A DNA stretch of 64,000 bases. Origin: Ilex aquifolium. Taxonomy: Eukaryota > Streptophyta > Magnoliopsida > Aquifoliales > Aquifoliaceae. The translations under genes and the position numbers were made by a program. The notes beneath the pieces are model-generated. The model had not been told where the DNA came from, did not search any database, and was given only the letters and a program-made list of their open reading frames with translations. The stretch lies in contig OX637409.1 in the NCBI GenBank assembly GCA_951799425.1, positions 22,350,501 through 22,414,500 of the forward strand, read 5' to 3'. Shown in pieces: positions 30,045 to 43,280 of the stretch. The stretch's first letter is position 1; each line of letters opens with the position of its first letter.

Positions 30045-32575
30045 ATCTATATAATAAAGTAGCTAGATTTCTTTGTCTTTAGCTTTTCGCGGCTCAGATC
30101 ATTTTTAAGTTTTTGATCCAACGATTCTAATTAATCTACATTCCTACAGGACTCTACTACATTCATTTTATCTCTCCTCATCCTCATTCAAACCATTGGA
30201 GAGATATCTACATCCTTACAGGACTCTACTACATTCTTTTTTATCTCTCCTCATTTCCATTCAAACCATGAGAGAAATTGACTTGGACGGTTATATACAT
30301 ACACACACACACACATGTATATATATATATAATAAAAATAAAATATATCTAAAATCTATTAAAACTCTAATAATAAGGATTATCTCTAAAAAAAATATAA
30401 GTTCATTAACATATGTCGTCATATTTATATATTTATATTGATATCTATATCTATATATATAATTCAATTTATATAATAAACAGTTCAAACGCGTAATTTA
30501 AAATTAACAAAATAATAGTACAATAACAAGGATTATCGCTAACAAAATATAGGTTTATTAACATATGTTTAATAAACGGGTCATATTCGGGTGAGACCTG
30601 TCAACCCGTTTAAATAAATTTAATATAATAATAAATTATATATATATAAAATAATGAATGAGTAAAGAAAAAAAAAATAAAAAAAACATTTCAAAAAAAA
30701 AAAAATAAGCATATCAATAGTAGGAAAGTGAAGTTTTGAGCATTGAGGCATTGAATTGCCTTTTGACCCTTTTCTTTGAATCCCACATCGACAAGGAGTG
30801 GAGAGGGGAGACTTCAGTTGCCTATAAAAAGGGTAATGAACTTCTCATTTTAACTAACCTTGGTGGTGTGATTTTCACATAAGTTGTTGGCTGGAATTCC
30901 TTCAATTGAGGAAAGTACAGTTGGAAGCAAAAAAATGGAGTGTAAAAATTTATTAAAATAATATTTTTTTTTATTTTTTTGTAAATGGGTTAAATGAGTC
31001 ATGTCGTGTTATCTTTTTATTAAATGGTTCGTGTTCGTGTTAAAATTTTTTAAAAATTTTTACCAGTTTACTTGATTATCGGTTTGAAGTGATTATGATT
31101 AGAATTCGAATTTAGCTGAATTTGATTGTCAAGTATAAAATATATATTTTTGTTTAAACTTAACTTTGCTTGAATTTTACGAATATTCAAAGTTGAAGTC
31201 AAAATTGAAATTGATTGTAAAAATAATAAAGAATAATTAAATTATATAATAAGTGAGAATACGCTATGCTATGAAAAAATCTGTATTTAAATTATATGGG
31301 TTAAAATACAAATTTTTAAGTTTATATACAACAAAAAAATTTAGAATTTAAGGTCAATTTCATGTTGGTTTAATCAACAACAAATAATATTAAACACGAA
31401 ATGAACCTTAAATTGTAAATTAATATATATTTTTATCAGAATTTGACATTTAATTTTGTCCAATTTATATTCAACTTTGTCAAATTAATATCAAATTAAT
31501 TTTTATTGTTATCAAATTAATATTAAAATTCATTTAATCATTTTTTTGGGGGTACTAAATTATATCAATTTTTTGGGTACTAAATCAAATCTTATTTTAT
31601 TTTATTAAATTTTTAATTTTTTTGGGTACTCAAGTTGGAGAAAGGCAATTATAAAAATAATAATTTTTTTGGGATAAAATCATCACTTTACGTTAGCAAT
31701 ATTGAAGGAAGGGAGACAAAGGGGTCTCTGTGTAATAAATTTTAAATTTTGGGGATTTCCGTGTTATTTATAAAATATCAGAGGGTGTCTTCATAATATT
31801 GTCAAAACTCAGGGGAAGTCCGTATTTTTTTCCCTATTTTTTAATTAGATATTAATTTATTATTATTTTATCATAAAAACTTGAATTATTATATTTCTAA
31901 TAAAAGCAGTTATTAATTGGGAAGGTTTGTTGGTAGCCAAAAAAAAATGTGTGAGAGTACGTTTCTGTGTATATTTATATGTGAAGGATTGAAAATTTGG
32001 TAATTAAATTTATAATTTTGTTGTGCCATTTGGGGTTGAATGGTGATAGTGGTGATAAATTCATGAGTTTTATAAATGAGTAAGATTTGATTGATTTTAT
32101 TTATCGCTTAACGATTGTGAATTTAATTGTGTTATGTTAGTAATTTTTTTTTTTGTTTGGCTTGAGATATATATTACATGGAGATAGAGTGGATTGAAAA
32201 TATGGTGATTAAGTTTATTATTATATTCTATTATTGGATTGAATGGTGGTAAATGTGATAAATTCTTGAGTCTTATAAATGAGAAAAATTTTATTTATTA
32301 CTTAAAGATTGTAAATTTCAATGAATTATGTTATATTTGTTTTTTTTTCTGAGGCATTTGTATATATGGTGTTGTTTTGAAGAGTTTTATATATTTTTAC
32401 GACAGTTCTATTAATATGGAGGATATGATCGGCGATATATTTCGAGTCATTTTAAAAGAAGAATTAGTATGAATATTTTTGGCCAATTCTTTTTGAATTT
32501 GGACAATTGTGTAAGAATTTTTTGTTTGTTATATAGTGCCTTCAGGCACGGGTAATGACTAGTATATATATATAA
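30045..32575 (-). mobile_element. Possible 2.5-kb non-autonomous Helitron-like element, family 1
   Basis: Its left end atctatataataaagt is the reverse complement of the 3' end of 20419-20787, and its right end gcacgggtaatgactagta is the complement of that element's 5' end. The interior is AT-rich with fragments of a 'cgggt/cgtgttcgtgtt' repeat (30570-30620, 30985-31050) and an snRNA-type promoter at 30780. No replicase or helicase frame. Unity of the whole span is inferred from the paired ends only. Confidence 0.4.
30780..30830 (+). promoter_or_regulatory. snRNA-type USE + TATA promoter motif
   Basis: atcccacatcg (30780-30790) matches the plant upstream sequence element RTCCCACATCG, and TATAAAAA follows at 30823-30830. 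The ~32-nt gap fits the pol II snRNA spacing (pol III type is about ten shorter). No known U-snRNA follows at the expected start (~30853), so it may be a promoter remnant or part of a repeat. Confidence 0.4.
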
Positions 32576-33354
32576 TGTTAATTTCATCCCTCAAGACTTA
32601 AGTCTGCAATTGAGTGCATCCAATTTTATTTTTTTTAATACCATATTAAAAAATAATTATAATAATTTATCATTAAGTTTGCACTTTTTTATGTGTGACT
32701 TATGATTGAGTAACTGAGACACAACAGATAATGAACAAATAAGAAAACATTAATTAGATAATGCCCCCTTCAAATTTGAATCGTGTTACAATTAACTCTT
32801 TTTAGTTTTAATTTAAATAGTTTTTTCCTTAAATTTAAAATATTTTACAATTAACTTCTACCATTAATTTTCCACCGCCAAATGTAACTGAAATCAAGCA
32901 CAATAGCCATATGAAAATTTTGTGGGTATATCTCCAATTGGAGAACAAGAGAGGGAGAGGGAGATAAAGATTTCGTACAATATATATGTGTGTGTGCATA
33001 CTTTTATATATATTAGCAATGCACCACGTGCGTTGCATGTGAATAATTTTCCTATACAAAATATTAATAAAAAATATTAGGTATATGTGTATCTACAATA
33101 AATATCATCTCAAGTTTATCAAAATTATATTTTTATTATTCGTATTATACTATAGAATTCGAAAAAAATTGTCTGTTCCCAAAGATAGGTTGTTCTAACT
33201 ATAAGAAAAAAGATAAAAATAATTCATTTAAAATTCATTTGATTAGGTTTCATCTTATAATTCATTGAATAAAATAAAAATAATTGTCAATATTCTAATT
33301 AATGCTTACTATAATTAGGAATTAGTTAGGTTAATAAGGATAAAATATGAGGTT

Positions 33355-33665
33355 AATAACACTTTTGGTCTCTAAAATATGCGTTTTTTTTCAGTTTAGT
33401 CAAGAAAATATAAATTTTATCAATTTTGTTGCTAAAATATTCAATTCTTGTTTAAATGGTCCCTAACCAGGTGGTCTATTAAGTTTTTTTATGGAAGTGT
33501 GTCATTCCGTCAGATAGTATCACGTGACCAGCACGTGATCACTTATGTCCAAAATTTAATAGACTGTTTGTATATGAATCATTTAAATATTAATTAAATG
33601 TTTTAGGAACTAAATTGATAAAATTGATCCAATGAGGACCAAACTAACAAAATATGCATTATAAT
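33355..33665. mobile_element. Foldback MITE
   Basis: Left arm (ttttcagtttagtcaag...attttatcaatttt) pairs with the right arm (aaattgataaaattgatcc...gaccaaactaaca), with a central tcacgtgaccagcacgtgatca-type palindrome near 33520. Phrases like 'ggtctctaaaatatgcg' are typical of a plant MITE family also seen once at 55585-55750. Confidence 0.6.
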
Positions 33666-33834
33666 ATATATTAATTAAATACTTTAACCCTAAAATATAA
33701 TATACTATTCTATAATAGATATTTTAAAAGAATATTAAAATTCTAAAATTCAAATTTTACTTAAAAATACATTATAATTTTTTTTATATAAACTCTTAAT
33801 AAAACATGAAAAATTTACTGTGATTGAATAATTA

Positions 33835-34090
33835 TATTGATTTAACATAAATTATTTAAAAAAACTGCGTAAAATATTATTTTTTATCTTAAAAATTAAA
33901 TGGTTGAAATTTTGGATGAAAAAATATACACATATGTAACTATGATGCTATCTTTATATTTGATTTATGTTGATTTAACATAAACTATTTAAAAAAACTA
34001 TGTAAATGATTATTTTTTATCTTAAAAATGAAATGGTTGAAATTTTGGATGAAATAATATACACATATGGAAGTATAATGCTATCTCAAT
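33835..34090. repeat. Tandem duplication of ~125 bp
   Basis: taaaaattaaatggttgaaattttggatg... at ~33890 recurs as taaaaatgaaatggttgaaattttggatg... at ~34022, with flanking ataaactatttaaaaaaac words repeated as well. Confidence 0.6.
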
Positions 34091-35097
34091 ATTTGAAATG
34101 AGTAATATTAGATTGATGAAATTTTTGAAGATTTTTTGAATGTTTTATTGAAAACTATAGTGATGCATATATTTTTTAAGAGTAATGTAGTCAATTAAAA
34201 AGTTTCATAGATACTGATATTTATATATAGTAAATAGAGAATTAAAAGACATGTTATGGGTAATTTAAAGATTTAAACACATAAGTATATGATGGTAATT
34301 TAGATATTCCATTACGGAAGAATAGTGTGGTATTTAAAATTCTTTATAAAAATAAAATACTAAATAAAAAGTTTTTCGCAAAAGTTTCATTCTTTATTAG
34401 TAGTATAGATGGAAAAAAATACATATATATATAGGCATAATATTATCTTTATATTTGAAAAGATTAATGATCTATTATTGATGGAATTTTTGAACACTTT
34501 ATTGAAAATTATAATGATTCATATATTTTTTTAAGAGTAACGTAGTCAATTAAAAGTTTTCATAGATATTGATATTTATACAAAGATAATAGAGAATAAA
34601 AAGAGATGTTAGAGATTTAAATATATAAGGATATAATAGTAATTTAGATATTTAACTATGAAAAGATAGTGTGGTATTTAACCTTCTTTATAAGGGTAAA
34701 ATAGTGAATCAAAAGTTTTTCACTTAAGGTACTTTTATTAGTAGTATAGATGTGTGTGTATGAAAGTTTCAGAGAGAAGAAAAAATAGCATTAAAGATTG
34801 AGGATATTCTAGTAATTTTATAATTTTCATCTACTTAATCAATTAATTTAGCCATTTGAAAACTTTGAGGGGACAAATTGTTTAATTTAAAACGAGAAGG
34901 AGTTGATTGCAATAAGATTCAAACTTGAAGGGAATATTTTGTAATTAACCCAAAAAATTTTATCCAATGATGGATCCAAACACTTTTAACTCAATCCCAA
35001 TCACATTGTGATCCATTCCAATCATTTTGTTGGAGTTTAGTAATGGAATATTATTAATTTAGGAGCGTCAATCGTATCATGACATCTTACTCTCTTA

Positions 35098-35386
35098 TGT
35101 TTCGTTTGGTACTATGAAAAAATGGAAGGATGAAAAGTTTGAAGAATGAAAAGTGAGAGGGATAGATAAAACATCATGTTTGGTAAGGAAGGAAAGTAGG
35201 AAGGATGGAAAAATGGTGGATTAACTTTCCTTCCAACTTACCAAAATCAATCCCTCCAAAATCGAAAAAAAAGTGAATAGAAAGTTAATTATTTGTGTTG
35301 AGATGTATCTTATTTGTCTATATATATCTTTTAATATATACATAGATTATATATACATTAATTTTATATAAAAATACAATGATAAA

Positions 35387-35427
<41 letters not shown>

Positions 35428-35760
35428 AATTAAAAATTAAAAATTAAAATAAACAGGTCAACTCGCAACTCGATACGACACAATTAGTTAAATAAGTTGA
35501 ATTAGGTTTGACTAATGTTCGACACAAACATGTAATGACTCAATACGAATCTGACACGACACGACTCGATTCTCACCCTAATCTTAGCCAGCACAAAAAA
35601 AAAAAAAAAAATTAGTCATTTAATTTTCCATCCATCCAACCAAACACAAAGGAAGGAAAGTGTATCATTTCTACTTTCCTTCCTTGAAGGATAGAAAATG
35701 TATCTCTCATACTTTTCATCCGTCCTACTTTCCATCCTTCCTACCAAACGGAACATTAAT
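35098..35760. mobile_element. Foldback unit with gtttcgtttggta / taccaaacggaac ends and nested repeat
   Basis: Left arm 35098-~35275 (tttcgtttggta, many ggaaggatgaaa words) is complementary to the right arm ~35615-35755 (tttcatccttcc words, taccaaacggaac). Between the arms lie (AT)n and a ctcgatacgacac-type hAT fragment (35445-35585), apparently inserted later. Flanking TTA/TAA could be a 3-bp TSD, which would fit PIF/Harbinger MITEs. Confidence 0.5.
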
Positions 35761-38203
35761 GTCAGATTGTCGATGGCCAAATTGTGGTCGACGATCAAAC
35801 TGGGGGTTTATAACGGTTCTAGTTCAATTCAGCTCATGAAAACGCAAGGCTCAGCAGCTGAAGAAAACTTCAAAAAAATAGGAACATACAAAACAAAGCT
35901 AACAGCAAAGAAACTTTACATGGCCTAAGCTTCTGTGCATGTTACATTAACTGTACAAAACCCCAAAAAAAAACCTACGTAGACAGATGCTAAACCTTGA
36001 ATGTTTGGATGACCATGAACAGCAAAACAAGTCATCACCAACATTTCTCCCGTTTTCGAAACATAACCACCACCTTAGCTGAAAGTTAGCAACAGAAGCT
36101 GCAAAAGATTTTTTGTTCTTGCTCTTTGTTCCCTCAATAACTTTTCTTTTCTTCCTCATGGCTCCCTCCTCTGCTTTGTCCTTGCTGGGCTGTGTCGATG
36201 CACCATTTACCTCTCTTCAAACCTCACTTCCACCACGAACCTCATGCTCACCTGATAAGAAAGCAAAAGACAAATTAAAGAGGGAGAAATTCCCTCATGC
36301 AGCATTCACACAAAATTATCATTACGTCATTTCGGTCATTATGTGAATTGGAGTCGCGTTCGTATCGTTTTTCATCTAATCAATAAGCCAGAAACTAGAG
36401 GACTAACATTCCCTTTTTGCCTCAACTTATCCCCACAAATGAAAAACCTACTCAATCCTCACCCTAATAAATACAGATGCAAAACCATATAGTTCGTCAA
36501 CGAGTCTTATAATACTGGATCGAAAGATGAAAATATTAAAAAAAAAAAAGGCGTTTTCTTTATATATGCCAGTATATAATTCATGTATCAATTTCAAGTT
36601 CCTATTGTGGCGTGTCAGCATGTCAAGCCAAAATTAACACGCTTGTAAAATTTTTGTCATACCTGTTTTGGGTCGTAGACAGCATACTCATTGTACTCCG
36701 GAGGACTATCCTCATAGTCTGAAGGAACGAGACGACCACAAGGCACCTTGATGTTGTCCATCCAAACAATGTGCTCCGATTCATCTGTAGTCTTTCTCCC
36801 CAAACCCTTCACTGCAACCTTCTCCTCCTCCAAAGACTCGGTATCCTGCACCATTCAATTACAATTACAAACCCATAGTTGCGTGTAGGTCTGAGTAGAT
36901 TAACTTAAAATCCTAAAGCTCACATACCTCTGGTGGACTATCAAACTCGAGGATTTGTTCTCCTAGAGAAACAATGGCCAAAATCAAGAATCCTTTTGGC
37001 CTATCTACAACCGTAAATGCATATCTTGCAGCTTCAGCTGCAGCGTCGGAGCAGACAATAGCCCTCCCAAACTGTGACAAGAAACACAGACAATAAGCAT
37101 ATAAGTAGAAATTATAGTGCCTGCAATCAGTAATTGTCCCACCATATATCCTGGAACAGGCAGCAAACATATTGCCGGTAGAAACCCTTTCTTCAAGTGC
37201 CTTAACATATTCGAACCCTGAGTGCTTGATTGAGAAACAGAGTATTACAGCCAAGTTTTGCAGAATTACCCCTCAAAAGCATACATAGTACAAACTCGAT
37301 TAATCTTCTTACCACACCATAGAAGAACTTTATTTGGTTGTTTCCTTATTTCATCGTAGGAGGGACAACCACTCGATTCAACGGCAAACATGTTTTCAAC
37401 AAATACTCCATAAGTCTGGAGGATCAGAATAGAAATTGGAACCTCATTACATGTGATCGCCAAATGGATTGTATGTAAGCAAAAATGTAGTAATGGCGAA
37501 TTGAAATTTTACATGGTCGCCAACTTCAATTGGTTTATAAGTTCTTTCCAGGTAGGTCAGGATCATATGGTACTCGTCTGAACCCTTCTCCAGAGAAGAA
37601 ATAGAGCATCCCAATTTCTTGTATCTCTCAGACAGAGGATCATCAATGGTAGGACCTGTCATGTCTCCAATGAGATGGGAAGCCACAGTAATGTCTCTGA
37701 CGGTCTCCAATGCAGATGCAGCCTACATATGCCCAGCAGAAACTCAGTTCCAAACCAAATAGAACTACGACACAATGTCCAAGAACCATAAGAACATCTT
37801 ACATGATCTGCAAGATTTTGATAGTCCCGGATGATGAAAGGCCTGGAATGGTGCAGAAGAGTAAACCGTCTCTGGATAAAATCTGACCATACCACCTCGG
37901 CTTTTAGCCCCGCCGCCTCCATCAATTTTAGTCTCTTTACAAATTCTAGGAGTAGCTCTTCACCTGAACACAGTGATTCCATGAGCGTGCATAGTCAAAA
38001 ACATGCACACAGAGAGACGGACACAAGAGGGGAAGAGAGAGAGAGCCTTCATTTTTCTAGGTGGACATTGGAAACCATCCCAATAGGAATGTGAGGCGCA
38101 TCTAACCCCATTTCCATCAAGGCATATCTGTGTCCCAAATGCAGAAATCAGCATGCTAAGAAGGGTAAAAAGAGCACACCGAGCAACCGAAAAGCGCGCA
38201 CAT

Positions 38204-40833
38204 TGTGACGCCCCAAAAATTCGGGGGTCCGTTGATTTCCCATCAACCCGCAGAATACCCGTTGATACCGAGTAACTCGATATCACAACATTATGCCCCA
38301 TTTAGCGGGGTCCATAATTTAACAAAATTGGGCAGAGTCTCCTTTGTACGGGGAGCTCTACCCAAAACACAACTTGTGCATCATAAAATAACAAGACTCA
38401 TCTGAGATCCAATATTCAACAATGACCACACCGGGTCTATTTATGAGTAAATATAGACCACACCGGGTCCATCTATCCATACTCATATAAACATGCAAGG
38501 CTATATTAAAATTAGTCCATAAAAGTCCAATTACAATTCTTTACATACATTACATGCCAAATTTTACAAACAAAAATGATTAAAAGCCACAAGTCGGCTT
38601 TTCTTCAACCATGTGGCCCCGATTATGAGCTGTCCTCCAGCGCATAACCCGCACCTGAAATGTTTCCCGTATAGGGTGAGTCAATGCCCAGTAGAGTATA
38701 TCCTACAAACGCTACTCCCCACCTTAAATGCATATGCAATGTGTATATGCAACAATCAACACATTATTCCATTCAAGCATTCCTATCAAGAATATGCATC
38801 CAATGATATGAATTTTATATCATGTCATGAAATGAGATGAGACTCACTTATGCAACTTCAACCCGAGTCCTCACCGATTCTCACAATACCATGCAATGCA
38901 CTTGTGAAATGAACCGTCATTTGACGAAAAATCCATCAAATGATCGTTTGAAATAAAAGTTGTTTCATTATAAAACCAAATCATTGATGGGTGTTACTCA
39001 TTGAATGAGTAATTTTATAAACCAAAATTTTGTATCTTGTTGGGCAACAGATTTTGGTATTTCAACCACCGGTTCTGTAAACACCAGCACTTTTCTGGAA
39101 TTTCACCGCCGGGAAGTGCCTGAACCATGTGACCGGGTTTTGCACCCGAAGGAGAGTTTAGCCCTACTTGTTGTACCCGACACAAGTTTTCTTCCATGCA
39201 ACCATGCGACTCAAAGGGGATCCTTGATCCACATTTTTTCGAGCCCACAGACCAACCACCAAACAAGGTGTTTGATCAACCATGCATCTCACACACACAC
39301 ACACCCATACTCATGCCTAAGCCCATGGATGGGATGCCTCCGTGCAAATGCAATGTAATGTGTCATTGCATATCAATGTCATGTCTCAAATGTAATGAAT
39401 GTCATATGTACAACTTAAACAACATATCAACATGTATCATGGACAATTATATCATAGGCATATAATCTCCAAACTTTCATCTCAATGTCAAAACATCAAC
39501 TAGCATGTGTCAACATTTATATTCAAAACAATTGACAAGCATGTTATTACATAATCGATGCTAATAACACACTTAAATCACAAGGTGCATGATAACACAT
39601 AATAGCCCACAAAAATCAGCCCAAAACAGTCCGTAAAGTGCCCTAAAAATAGTCCACAAAGTGGCCTAAAACAGTCCACAAAGTGGCCTAAAAACAGTCT
39701 GTAAGGTGCCCTAAAAATAGTCAACAAAGTGGCCTAAAAACAATCCGTAAAGTGCCCTAAAAATAGTCCACAAAGTGGCCTAAAAACAGTCTGTAAGGTG
39801 GCCGATATGCAGTCCGCAAAATGGCTTAAAAACCGTCCACCTTTGGGCACCAAAAACAGTCCACTTTTTCGCCCAAAATCAATCCATTCTTCCATCCAAA
39901 AAGGGTCACAATTTCAGCCCAAAAACAGGCCTAAAACAGCCCCTTAAACAAGCATAAAACAGCCCCTTAAACAAGAATAAAACAGCCCCATGATTTCAAC
40001 CCAAAAGAGGTCATATAACAACCCCTAAAACAGTCTATAAACAGACATATACCAGTCCAAAATACAGCCATGTTTCAGTCAATAAAACAGCCCCTTAAGG
40101 TAGGAGTAAAACTCAAGTAGGAAGAACCCTACCTCTTGTAGTGTAGAATGAAGGCTAGAGCTTCAAGAACACCTCCAAAACTCTTGATTTCCCCAAAGTC
40201 TCCTCTTGGATCTTCGGTGAAATCACTCGTTCTTGGTACGTAGACGTAGCCCTCGTCGCGGTGATCGACTTTAACTCTTGGTTCGAGTTGATCCGAGCGA
40301 CGGAACGTCTTGGATCTTGGATTGAAACTTGGAGTTCAAAGCTTTTTCTCTTCTCTCTCTTTCCTCTCTATGGCCGGCCAAAGAAGACTTGAATAAGGGT
40401 GAGAATATCTGATTTTTCATATATTTGCCCCTATTTATACCCCCTTAATGTGCGGTCCAAATTGTACCGCATATTTCCGACTTCCGGATCCGTTTTTTTC
40501 GTCCCGAAACGATTCATTATATCTCGGATTAAGTTCAAATCAATTTTATTTGAACTTTAACTTAACTTTAAGAATATTTTATAAAATCTATATTTATGGA
40601 CCTTTGTGAGGTCATTCGCCACGCAGTCGCCTCAAACGACGTGCAAAAAAATCTAACTCTATCGGAATTCGACGAAATTTGACAGGGTGACTAGATTTCG
40701 CGATACGAATTCAACGGCGAATTCCGTTTCCTCATACGAGCTCTAGAACATGGATATTTTAAATACACATTAGGGTGGAAAATTACCATTTTGCCATTTT
40801 TCAGAAAAAGTTCAAATTTGCCCGGATTTTACA
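38204..40833 (+). mobile_element. 2.6-kb solo LTR in the PARP3-like pseudogene
   Basis: It starts TGTGACGCCCC, ends ...GGATTTTACA, and is flanked by the 5-bp duplication cacat (38199-38203 and 40834-40838), with no internal retroelement sequence. The right half carries a TATA-like ctatttataccc at ~40428-40440. The middle (39600-40090) is a tandem array of acagtccacaaagtggccta-type units. It sits in the intron whose donor is at 40839-40840, so the insertion lies 3-7 nt inside the intron and retains GTATGTG. Confidence 0.85.
39600..40090 (+). repeat. Tandem array inside the solo LTR
   Basis: Roughly 22-24-bp units alternate 'cagtccacaaagtggccta' and 'cagtccgtaaagtgcccta' types, degrading on the right to cagccccttaaacaa units. 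Confidence 0.85.
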
Positions 40834-41922
40834 CACATACCTGTAGACCCCCTGATAGCAAAGAACTTTCATGAAATTGGCTACCCTTGGATCAAGCTTG
40901 CAATGCGCCACTGCAGACCCAAGCTGCCTTCGGCGAAGCCCTCCATGTCTAACCTCTATTCCATCATCCTACACATAACATAGAACCCTCTTAAACACAA
41001 ACTAAACACACCTAACAGAATTGCATTTTTGAAATCCTGCAATCTATTGTCTAAAGAAGAGGATTTATATCCATAGAATACACCTAGAGTTATCTGGGTG
41101 ATTCAAGGAAATGACAGATCTGTACCATATCAATGGGATAGAATTTCTGAGGTTTCTTCTGAATCAACTTATCTCTCTCCCATGGTTCAAATTCGTTTCC
41201 CGTGCGCTCCTCGAAAAGTCTAGCAAATTCCTTGATTGCACCGTCTACATCGCCCCTTTCCTCGAGCCTCTCCTCTGCTCTATGGCCACGAACTCTTCCT
41301 TTCTTGTAGTACATGTGCAAGTCATTCTCCGGTACCATGATCAGTTGCATAATGTAAAATCTGTATCGATTAAAATTAGCTACTCAGAGCAAACACCCAA
41401 ACAAAAAAAATCTTCAAGTGAAAAAGGATCTGTATAGTACTCATTCACTCCTCATCCTTGGTCACAAACAGAAAGGGCACAATTGAACAATATGACATCC
41501 CTTTCAAAGATCTCTCATTCCTCAACCAACTTGGTATCTTTGTGGACTCCTCTCTTTCCATATATTTTGAGCTGCACACAAAATATCGAAGTTCAATGTG
41601 TTTTCAATGCACTAATACACGAATACAAAGCTTCTTATCCGTGTGTTAGTCAAGTATATACCTCTTCTTCCCACGGGGTTCTTCTGCAATATAAGGTAAG
41701 ATCTCCAAGAACATCATAATCTTCCAACGGTTGGGTTTCTTTTTTCTCAAGGCTGTCGATCAACCAAGCTTTGCTCACTACAGGTACTCCCCTCTCTCTA
41801 TACCAAGGAAATCCCACACCAGAGCAGTTAAATGGATATCAAATATGAAAGTATCGCATAGCAATTCCCTCATTTCTACACATTATTTCAACCAGAAACA
41901 TAAATTTTTTTGTGGGTTTTTT

Positions 41923-41954
41923 TGTTTTTTTTTTTTTTTTTGGGGGGGGGGGGT
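41923..41954. repeat. Homopolymer block T(n)G(n)
   Basis: About 18 T directly followed by about 12 G in a PARP3 pseudogene intron. It is prone to replication slippage and to assembly error. Confidence 0.8.
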
Positions 41955-42894
41955 TGATTTGCAATGCATACCGATTTCCTTCCTTGAGCAACACAAACTG
42001 AAACATCTACGGTACACAGTTTGGTCTAATTAGATCATATCCAATAGAAAATCCCTTACTTCAATATTCACATTTTTTTGGGTCATCATCAATATCCAAT
42101 ATTAGTATCATGAATTCTCAGTCAAAAATACTAACATTGCTTGCACGATTTTCATCGACCCACCACGTTCTCGCTCAGCAGGAGATACAACTAGACAAGT
42201 CACACCTGTAAATAAAGATGGTCCCAAAAAAAAATTGGTTATAGCAAGCTAAACACCCCAATGTAGCTAATTTTGATTCAAACTTGAGTATTACCAACAG
42301 TAAAGTTGACTACTTTTCCTCCATGTTTTTCAATAATTGACCTCCACTCTCTCTACAAACCACATCAAACGGTTAATTATGATCAACTACACATATCAAC
42401 AAGATCACAACATGACCTGCAATGGTAACTACATCAGGACATAAATGTGTTCGACTAAGACGCCCCAAGAGACAAATAGTCATCCCCGCAAATACTTTAT
42501 GCACTAGGTCTAGCTTCCTCTTAGGACGACCCTTTGGCTCTTGGTGTTTTTTCAGCAACTATACCACATCATATATAGAGGAAAACATATGATCAGTTCC
42601 TAGATTAACAATGCAACTTATGGCCTCAATCAACTGTACAGTAAAGAAAATTTCGAATTTCATCCCAAACTGTAGATTTTTTAACGGAATCGGGTAATTT
42701 GATCGGCTCTTGTTTCCTCGGCGGATCTTTGGTGCTGTAGATGCAAGTAGTCCACTCACTGAGAGTTCCTTTGCACCAATATTTTGTGCTGGTGAATTCC
42801 AAAGTGCAGCCGCATACCGTACATGTATCCAACGACCCACAAAACAGCAGATCTTGGCTGCAAGTATGTGAGGATTAGACTTTTTATGCAGCTT

Positions 42895-43280
42895 CAAGCA
42901 ACCATAGTAATAATAGATAAAGCTGCTTGGAAATTCTTGTCTACCATTTAGTGAAATAGTAACCATTTATATAGATAAAGCAACCATAGTAATAATAGAT
43001 AAAGCTGCTTGTACACATGGTATAACCGCCCAACGATAAAATTTCACATGTTCACGAAATAACTAGCTCGGATACATGGTACCCATTTCATGAGTTAATT
43101 TGATTGTATTAAAGCTGCTTGATCTTCCATCTCATATAACATAATTACCACATGCATGTTATTCATATCATGTGTTTACCCATTTCATGAGTTTTGATTG
43201 TATTAAAGCTGTGCTTAGCTTTGATTTTCCATCTCATACAACATGATTACCACATGCATGTTATTCATACCATGTGTTTA
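42895..43280. repeat. Local tandem duplications in the PARP3-like intron
   Basis: accatagtaataatagataa occurs at ~42900 and ~42983. A ~100-bp unit with taccacatgcatgttattcat occurs at ~43146 and ~43248, each preceded by attgtattaaagctg. Confidence 0.75.

Larger units (their letters stand above)
33005..34755 (+). mobile_element. Possible Helitron-like element, family 2, with internal duplication
   Basis: It begins tatattagcaatgcaccacg followed by the palindromic cacgtgcgttgcatgtg, and ends attagtagtatagat (~34750). The same end word occurs at ~34395-34410, and the ~320 bases before each are duplicated, so the unit or its 3' half is tandemly repeated. Non-coding. The family call is inferred from end style. 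Confidence 0.35.
28653..36206. other. AT-rich intergenic block between VPS4 and the PARP3-like pseudogene
   Basis: No protein-coding gene supported. VPS4's promoter and 5' UTR lie in 28653-28915. The rest is stacked non-coding repeats listed separately: a MULE-like foldback (28926-29447), a low-complexity family (29610-30000), Helitron-like units, a MITE (33355-33665), tandem duplicates (33835-34750), and a foldback unit (35098-35760) containing (AT)n at ~35393-35422. Positions 35760-36206 are the likely 3' flank of the PARP3-like locus. Confidence 0.6.

Noticed and set aside
30853-30925. Known U1, U2, U4, U5 or U6 snRNA gene after the USE/TATA
   Set aside because: The downstream sequence lacks the conserved 5' ends and Sm site of any of these.
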